Position numbers and translations under genes: made by a program
Notes under the pieces: generated by a model
What the model was told of the DNA's origin: nothing
Database searches by the model: none
Seen by the model: only the letters and a program-made list of their open reading frames with translations
In this document: positions 27,239-32,533 of the stretch, in pieces
Position numbering within the stretch: position 1 is the stretch's first letter
How the letters are laid out: every line of letters starts with the position of its first letter
Source of the DNA: Betaproteobacteria bacterium
GTDB lineage: Bacteria; Pseudomonadota; Gammaproteobacteria; Burkholderiales; UBA3065
DNA length: 32,533 bases
Direction: 5' to 3'
NCBI GenBank assembly: GCA_009923755.1
Contig: RFSW01000008.1
Span: 1-32,533 of the forward strand

Positions 27239-30200
27239 ATGGACAGCCGGTACTTCATCGACCGGCCGGTGTTCGCCATCGTCATCGGGCTGGTGTTGGT
27301 CGCGGCCGGCCTGATCGCGCTGCCGCAGTTGCCGGTCTCCGAATACCCCGAAGTGGCACCGCCCTCGGTGCAGGTGCAGGCGACCTACCCCGGTGCCAGC
27401 GCCGACACCATCGCCCGCACGGTGGCGGGTCCCATCGAAGAGCAACTCAACGGCGTCGAAGGCCTGCTCTACTTCAACTCGCAGTCGGCGTCCAACGGCA
27501 CCCTGCAGACCAACGTCACCTTCGAAACCGGCACAGACGCCGATCAGGCGGCGATCAACGTCAGCAACCGCATCCAGTCCGCGCTTCCGCGCCTGCCCGA
27601 GGAGGTGCGGCGGCAAGGCGTGACGGTGACCAAGCGCTCCAACGATCTGCTGATGGTGCTGTCTTTGCGCTCACCACAGAAGTCGCGCGACACCCTGTTC
27701 CTCTCCAACTACGCGCGTATCAACGTGGTCGACGAGGTCAAGCGCATCCCCGGCGTGGGCGATGCGACCGTCGTCGGCGCCCGTGATTACTCGATGCGCA
27801 TCTGGCTGCAACCCGACCGCTTGGCGCAACTCGGCCTCACCACAGCCGAAGTCATCGCGGCGGTGCGCGCACAAAACAACCAGTACGCAGCGGGCAAGGT
27901 CGGTCAGGAGCCCGCGCCAGCCGGGCAGCAGCTGGTCTACACCGTCACCACTGGCGGACGCCTCCTCGAGGCCGAAGCGTTCGCCGAGATCGTGGTGCGG
28001 GCTGCGGGCAATGGCGGCATCCTGCGCCTCAAGGATGTGGCGCGCATCGAACTCGGCGCGCAGACCTATGACCAGTCAAGCGGCATGGATGCCGGCCCGG
28101 CGACGCTGATCCGCGTCTTTCTGCGCCCCGGGGCCAATGCCCTCGATGTGGCGACCCGCGTGCGTCAGCGGCTCACCGAGTTGTCGACAAACTTTCCGGC
28201 CGATGTCGAAGCGACTGTCCCGTTCGACACCACGGCGGTCGTCACCGCCTCGATCGAGAAGGTGGTGCTGACCCTGCTCGAAGCGGCGCTGCTTGTCGTC
28301 GCGGTGGTCTACCTGTTTTTGCAGAACTGGCGCGCCACGCTCATTCCGGTGCTGGCAGTGCCGGTGTCGCTGATCGGCACACTCGCCGGCCTCTACCTGC
28401 TCGGTCTCTCGCTCAATCAGTTCTCGCTGTTCGCCATGGTGTTGGTGATCGGCATCGTCGTCGACGACGCCATCGTCGTGCTGGAAAACGTCGAGCGGCT
28501 GATGCGCACCCGCGGACTCAACGCCCACGAAGCCTCGATCGAGGCGATGCGCGAGGTGTCGGGAGCGTTGGTGGCGATCGTCCTCGTGCTCACCGCGGTG
28601 TTCGTGCCGATCGCCTTCGTTGGCGGCATCGCAGGCGCACTCTACAAGCAGTTCGCCATCACGGTAGCGATCGCGGTGGTGCTCTCGGGAGTGGTCGCGC
28701 TGACCCTTACGCCGGCCCTTTGCGCGCGCTTGCTGGATGGCGGACACGGCCAACCGCCGCGGCTGTTCGCCCCGTTCAATCGCGGCTTCCAGCGACTCAC
28801 CGGGGCCTACGCCGACGTCGTCACCACCCTGTTGCGGCGCGGCGTACTCGGCATGGTGCTGTTCGGCGTTCTGTTGGCCAGCGACGTCTGGCTGTTCCGC
28901 CAGATGCCGACGGCTTTCGTACCGGCCGAAGATCGCGGATTCATCGTCGGCAGCCTGACGTTGCCGGACGCCGCCAGCCTCGGTCGCACCACTGCGTACT
29001 CGAATACGGTGGTGGAAAGACTGCGGCAAAACCCCGAAGTCGCGCACATCAACCAGTTCATGGGCCTGGATTTCATTGGTGGTGGCAGCCAGACCAACGT
29101 CGGCACTTTGTTCGTGGTGCTCGATCACTGGGACGAACGACCCGGGCTCAAAGCCATCGACCTCGTCAAGACCTACACCAAACAGATCTCGGGGCTGCGC
29201 GAAGGAACCGTGCGTTTCAACAACCCGCCACCGATCCGTGGCCTTGGCACCGCCGGCGGTTTCGAAGCCTTTGTCCAAAGCCGGGCCAGCAACGAGCCAC
29301 AGGCACTGGCGAAGGTGATGTCGGGTTTCACCGACGCGCTGAAAGCCGATCCGCTGCTCACCGATATCCGCACCACGTTCAAACCGGCGCTGGCACAACT
29401 GCGCGTTGAGGTCGATCGTGAAAAGGCCTTGTCGCTCGGCGTCGGTCTTGACGACCTCTATGCCACCCTGCAAGCCACCATCGGTACGCTGTACGTGAAC
29501 GACTTCAACCGCTCAGGGCGCACCTTTCGGGTGCAGGTGCAGTCAGAGGCCGACTACCGCAGCCGTCCCGAGGACATCGGCCGCGCCTACGTCCGCGGCG
29601 CCGCGGGTGCGATGGTCCCGCTGGCCGCTCTGATCACCGTCACACCGACGGTCGGGCCAGAACTGCTCGAGCGCTTCGACGGCTTTCTCAGCGCCAAAGT
29701 GCTCGGTGCCGGCATTCCTGGCAGCAGCAGTGGCGAGGTCATCCGACGGGTCGAAGAGATCGCCGCCCAGAACCTCCCCGAGGGCTACTCGCTGGCATGG
29801 ACCGGGCAGGCCTTCCAGGAGAAACGCACCGGCAACGCTGCGCTGGTGGCAGCCGGCTTCGCGGTGGTGATGGTCTTGCTGATCCTGGCGGCGCAATTCG
29901 AGCGCTGGTCGCTGCCACTGGCAGTCGTGATGTCGGTGCCATTCGCCCTGCTCGGCGCACTGCTTGCCATCCGCCTACGCGATATGCCGGGCGACATCTA
30001 CTTCAACATCGGGCTGGTCGTGCTGGTCGGCCTGTCGGCTAAGAACGCCATCCTCATCCTCGAGTTTGCCGCGCAGAAGCTCTCGGTCGGCTTATCCGTG
30101 ACCGAGGCTGCGCTGGAAGCGGCGCGCCAGCGTTTCCGCCCGATCGTGATGACGTCGATGGCGTTCATGCTTGGTGTGGCGCCACTGCTGTTTGCCGAGG

Positions 30201-30367
30201 GCGCCGGTGCCGGTGCGCGGCAATCGATGGGCACCGGGGTGTTTGGCGGGATGCTGTTGGCGACCGTGGTCGCCCCGCTGTTCGTACCCCTGTTCTTCCG
30301 CCTGCTGACCCGGTCGCGCATCGACCCGACGGTGGGCGCCGCGTTACGCGAGGTGGGCGGACCATGA
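27239..30367 (+). CDS. RND multidrug efflux pump, inner membrane transporter (AcrB/MexB/MexF, HAE1 family)
   Basis: Proton-driven trimeric exporter of hydrophobic or amphiphilic compounds from periplasm and inner leaflet. It has 1042 residues, typical length. It starts FIDRPVFAIVIGLVLVAAGL (first span) and has two large periplasmic loops (~30-335 and ~560-865) and twelve predicted spans. The proton relay is intact: D409/D410 in span 4 (VIGIVVDDAIVVLENVER) and K935 in span 10 (VGLSAKNAILILEFA). The docking and porter segments look complete, with no frameshift. It overlaps the downstream gene by 4 bases (ATGA). The substrate cannot be told from sequence. Confidence 0.97.
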   Translation: MDSRYFIDRPVFAIVIGLVLVAAGLIALPQLPVSEYPEVAPPSVQVQATYPGASADTIARTVAGPIEEQLNGVEGLLYFNSQSASNGTLQTNVTFETGTDADQAAINVSNRIQSALPRLPEEVRRQGVTVTKRSNDLLMVLSLRSPQKSRDTLFLSNYARINVVDEVKRIPGVGDATVVGARDYSMRIWLQPDRLAQLGLTTAEVIAAVRAQNNQYAAGKVGQEPAPAGQQLVYTVTTGGRLLEAEAFAEIVVRAAGNGGILRLKDVARIELGAQTYDQSSGMDAGPATLIRVFLRPGANALDVATRVRQRLTELSTNFPADVEATVPFDTTAVVTASIEKVVLTLLEAALLVVAVVYLFLQNWRATLIPVLAVPVSLIGTLAGLYLLGLSLNQFSLFAMVLVIGIVVDDAIVVLENVERLMRTRGLNAHEASIEAMREVSGALVAIVLVLTAVFVPIAFVGGIAGALYKQFAITVAIAVVLSGVVALTLTPALCARLLDGGHGQPPRLFAPFNRGFQRLTGAYADVVTTLLRRGVLGMVLFGVLLASDVWLFRQMPTAFVPAEDRGFIVGSLTLPDAASLGRTTAYSNTVVERLRQNPEVAHINQFMGLDFIGGGSQTNVGTLFVVLDHWDERPGLKAIDLVKTYTKQISGLREGTVRFNNPPPIRGLGTAGGFEAFVQSRASNEPQALAKVMSGFTDALKADPLLTDIRTTFKPALAQLRVEVDREKALSLGVGLDDLYATLQATIGTLYVNDFNRSGRTFRVQVQSEADYRSRPEDIGRAYVRGAAGAMVPLAALITVTPTVGPELLERFDGFLSAKVLGAGIPGSSSGEVIRRVEEIAAQNLPEGYSLAWTGQAFQEKRTGNAALVAAGFAVVMVLLILAAQFERWSLPLAVVMSVPFALLGALLAIRLRDMPGDIYFNIGLVVLVGLSAKNAILILEFAAQKLSVGLSVTEAALEAARQRFRPIVMTSMAFMLGVAPLLFAEGAGAGARQSMGTGVFGGMLLATVVAPLFVPLFFRLLTRSRIDPTVGAALREVGGP

Positions 30368-31806
30368 AGCCCCGGACCCTGCCCCTGCTGATGTTGGGCC
30401 GCATGGCTTGTTTGCCTGTCCTCGCCGCACTGACGGGTGCGCTGGCTGCCTGCACGCCGCTCAAGCCGTTTGAAGCGCCCGACACGCGCCTGCCCGACAG
30501 TTTCTCCGTGCTGCCAGCCGACACCGATACCCGGCAAGCCGGCGAGCGCTGGTGGGCTTTGATCAACGACCCAGAACTACCACAACTGGTCGAGCTCGCA
30601 CTGCGCAACAACCGCGACCTGCGCCGCGCGGTGGCCCGCATCGACGAAGCGGATGCGGTGCTGCGCCTCAACGGCGCGGCGCTGCTGCCGCAACTCAACA
30701 TCGAATCGGCTGCGGCGCGTAATCGCGTGACGGAGATCGGCGCCGTGCCTCTGCCGGCCAATGCCCCGACCTACCGCGCCGACCAGCGTCTGGCACTGAC
30801 CACCAGCTATGAGGTGGACGTCTGGAACCGATTGCGCACCACGCGTGAAGCTTCGCGCGCAACCCTGCTTGCCGCCCGCGAGGCCGCCGATGCAGTAGCC
30901 ATGACACTGGCGGGCACGGTGGCACAGACGGTCGTCAGCCTGCGTGCGACCGACCTCTCGCTCGACCTGACGCGCAAGACGCTGGCCAGCCGCGAGGAGA
31001 GCCTGCGCCTGATCCGCATTCGCCGTGCCGAAGGCGTGGGCAGTGAACTCGAGGCGCAGCAAGCGCAGGCCGCGCTGGAAAATCTGCGGGCGCAAAAACT
31101 GCAACTCGAGCGCAATCGCGGCCTCCTGCAGAACCAACTCGCCCTGCTGTGTGGCGACCCTTCGCTGCAGTTGGCTGCGCTGCCCGGCGCTGCGATGCCG
31201 GAGGCGCCCGTGCCACCCGCTGGTCTGCCCTCGGCGCTCCTGCAAAACCGCCCCGATGTGCGCGCTGCCGAGGCGCAGATGCGTGCCGCCCGGCTGCAGA
31301 CCGAGGCGGTTCGCGCCGCGCGCTTCCCGCTCATCACGCTCACCGGCACGTTCGGCCAACAGAGCGGCGAGCTCGCCGATCTGCTCAGCGCACCAGGGCG
31401 CATCTGGACGCTGGCCGCCGGCCTTGCTGCACCGCTGTTCGATGCTGGGCGCGCCGAGGCCCGCACCAGGCAAGCCCGCGCTCAAGCCATGCAAGCGCAG
31501 ATCGCCTACGAGACCGCGGTGTTGACGGCATTCCGCGAGGCCAGTGATGCTCTGCTCAGCCTCGAACAGAACCACCAGATCGAGGCGGCCCAAGCGGCCC
31601 AGCGAGATGCCAGCACCGCTGCCGCAGCTTTGGCGCGCCTGCGTTATGAGGGCGGCTATTCCGGTTGGCTCGAAGTCCTCGACGCCGAGCGCAGCGCCAA
31701 CGGCGCCGAACAAGCCTGGGTGACGGCTCGGCAGAATCGCATCGCCTCCACCATAGACCTGCTCAAGGCACTGGGTACCGGCTGGCCGGCCGAACGCCCT
31801 CGATGA
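30364..31806 (+). CDS. Outer membrane efflux lipoprotein (NodT/OprM family)
   Basis: TolC-like outer membrane channel of the same tripartite pump. It has 480 residues with a lipoprotein signal peptide ending LAAC (Cys ~residue 30), as in OprM. The two OEP repeats are visible: the first includes RWWALINDPELPQLVELALR, NNRDLRRAVARIDEAD and TSYEVDVWNRLRTTREASRA; the second includes NRPDVRAAEAQMRAARLQTE, AARFPLITLTGTFG and GYSGWLEVLDAERS. It completes an adaptor-pump-channel operon read as one unit. No regulator gene lies in the window. A short hairpin (GGCTGG/CCAGCC, 31844-31858) follows without a T run. Confidence 0.95.
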   Translation: MKPRTLPLLMLGRMACLPVLAALTGALAACTPLKPFEAPDTRLPDSFSVLPADTDTRQAGERWWALINDPELPQLVELALRNNRDLRRAVARIDEADAVLRLNGAALLPQLNIESAAARNRVTEIGAVPLPANAPTYRADQRLALTTSYEVDVWNRLRTTREASRATLLAAREAADAVAMTLAGTVAQTVVSLRATDLSLDLTRKTLASREESLRLIRIRRAEGVGSELEAQQAQAALENLRAQKLQLERNRGLLQNQLALLCGDPSLQLAALPGAAMPEAPVPPAGLPSALLQNRPDVRAAEAQMRAARLQTEAVRAARFPLITLTGTFGQQSGELADLLSAPGRIWTLAAGLAAPLFDAGRAEARTRQARAQAMQAQIAYETAVLTAFREASDALLSLEQNHQIEAAQAAQRDASTAAAALARLRYEGGYSGWLEVLDAERSANGAEQAWVTARQNRIASTIDLLKALGTGWPAERPR

Positions 31807-31897
31807 GCGGCGATGCATACGCACACCGGCGCCAGGTAGCGGGGGCTGGCCACCAGCCGAGGAACCCATGGGCAGGAAAAAGAGCGTCGCATGCAAC

Positions 31898-31925
31898 TGG
31901 ACAGCGCCCGCGATTGTCCTAAAAT
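31898..31925 (+). promoter_or_regulatory. ahcY promoter
   Basis: TGGACA (31898-31903) and TAAAAT (31920-31925) are 16 bases apart. Transcription would start near 31932, just before the SAH aptamer. Confidence 0.6.
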
Positions 31926-31934
31926 CCGATTCGT

Positions 31935-32004
31935 TTCCGAGGAGCGCTGCGAGGCTACAGGCCCCAGGCTCGGGCACCGCGACAGCGGAGAACGGCGCTC
32001 ACCC
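31935..32004 (+). ncRNA. S-adenosylhomocysteine (SAH) riboswitch
   Basis: The conserved core reads CCGAGGAGCGCTGCGAGG, then CCAGGCTCGGG, then AACGGCGCTCACC. This matches the known SAH riboswitch consensus found upstream of ahcY in proteobacteria. GAGCGC (31942-31947) pairs with GCGCTC (31995-32000). CCGAG (31937-31941) pairs with CTCGG (31969-31973) as the pseudoknot. SAH is the substrate of the gene that follows, and the switch turns expression on when SAH builds up. Confidence 0.9.
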
Positions 32005-32013
32005 CAATCGACA

Positions 32014-32055
32014 CCCGCACTTGCGGGATATTCGACAACCCGTGCCGGGCACGGG
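32014..32055 (+). promoter_or_regulatory. Two hairpins between the SAH aptamer and ahcY
   Basis: CCCGC/GCGGG (32014-32018/32023-32027, loop ACTT) and CCCGTGC/GCACGGG (32039-32045/32049-32055, loop CGG) lie in the expression platform region. Neither has a T run, so control of ribosome access or RNA stability is as likely as termination. Confidence 0.4.
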
Positions 32056-32105
32056 CAGAGGGTGAGTCCACCGCCTGCCTCCCGGCCACCGTTCGAGGAG
32101 TTGTT

Positions 32106-32533
32106 ATGAACGCTGTGGCTGACCTGAAGAATGATTTTGCGATTGCTGACATCTCCCTGGCCGAATGGGGCCGCAAGGAGATCAAGATCGCTGAGACCGA
32201 AATGCCTGGCCTGATGGCTATCCGCGAGGAGTTCGCCGCCAGCCAACCGCTCAAGGGCGCGCGCATCACCGGTTCGCTGCACATGACCATCCAGACCGCC
32301 GTGCTGGTCGAGACGCTGCAAGCCCTCGGCGCACAGGTGCGCTGGGCCTCCTGCAACATCTTCTCGACGCAGGACCACGCTGCGGCCGCGCTGGCGTTCA
32401 AGGGCACGCCGGTTTACGCCTACAAGGGCGAGTCCCTAGCCGACTATTGGGAATTCACCCACGCCATCTTCGAGTTCGGCGCCAAGGGCACCCCGGGCGA
32501 AGGCCCGAACATGATCCTCGACGACGGCGGTGA
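32106..32533 (+). CDS. ahcY: Adenosylhomocysteinase, 3'-truncated by window edge
   Basis: Splits SAH into adenosine and homocysteine, removing the inhibitor of methyltransferases and returning homocysteine to the methionine cycle. The first 142 residues are visible. They include [54 protein letters not shown] and a [10 protein letters not shown] segment, all canonical for the substrate-binding domain. GAGGAG lies seven bases before the ATG. It is behind an SAH riboswitch and belongs functionally with metK, 6.2 kb upstream. Confidence 0.98.
   Translation, partial: MNAVADLKNDFAIADISLAEWGRKEIKIAETEMPGLMAIREEFAASQPLKGARITGSLHMTIQTAVLVETLQALGAQVRWASCNIFSTQDHAAAALAFKGTPVYAYKGESLADYWEFTHAIFEFGAKGTPGEGPNMILDDGG

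Overview
The window reads as a high-GC betaproteobacterial chromosome segment, most likely Rhodocyclales-like. This is an inference from gene order and protein similarity, not from a search. Supporting blocks are tsaD / rpsU-yqeY-dnaG-rpoD-tRNA, ffh divergent from ypjD-corE, pilBCD-coaE, dapF, metK, and ahcY behind an SAH riboswitch. Nearly all the DNA is coding and most genes are housekeeping.

Layout. 1-2030: 3' part of a membrane H+-pyrophosphatase (hppA) and its terminator. 2031-3074: a tonB-type promoter region and the first ~36 codons of tonB, running in frame into the C-terminal two thirds of dprA; this looks like a chimeric junction. 3080-8886: tsaD (minus), then the macromolecular synthesis cluster rpsU-yqeY-dnaG-rpoD and tRNA-Ile(CAU). 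The rpoD frame has lost its normal end and reads through the tRNA gene. 8887-11038: a small accessory block with a secreted delta-class carbonic anhydrase, a small membrane protein and a lone NeuD/PglD-like acyltransferase. 11084-13506: cydAB of the cyanide-insensitive type with a clear promoter. 13521-15464: a chemoreceptor. 15535-19194: ffh, with ypjD and a CorC/CNNM protein divergent from it. 19198-23371: pilB-pilC-pilD-coaE, tightly packed. 23406-24236: dapF (minus). 24237-24708: a non-coding stretch with an inverted repeat and a structured metK leader ending in an intrinsic terminator. 24709-25887: metK. 25994-31806: a complete RND efflux operon (adaptor, pump, outer membrane factor). 31807-32533: ahcY promoter, SAH riboswitch and the 5' end of ahcY.

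How the genes fit together. metK and ahcY make and recycle the S-adenosylmethionine cycle. Each appears to have its own RNA switch: a textbook SAH aptamer for ahcY, and for metK a leader that resembles SAM-II and is followed by a terminator. An efflux operon lies between them. The pil genes encode the motor, platform and prepilin peptidase of a type IV pilus. The most useful second looks are the metK leader, the tonB/dprA junction and the rpoD/tRNA read-through; the last two may be assembly errors.
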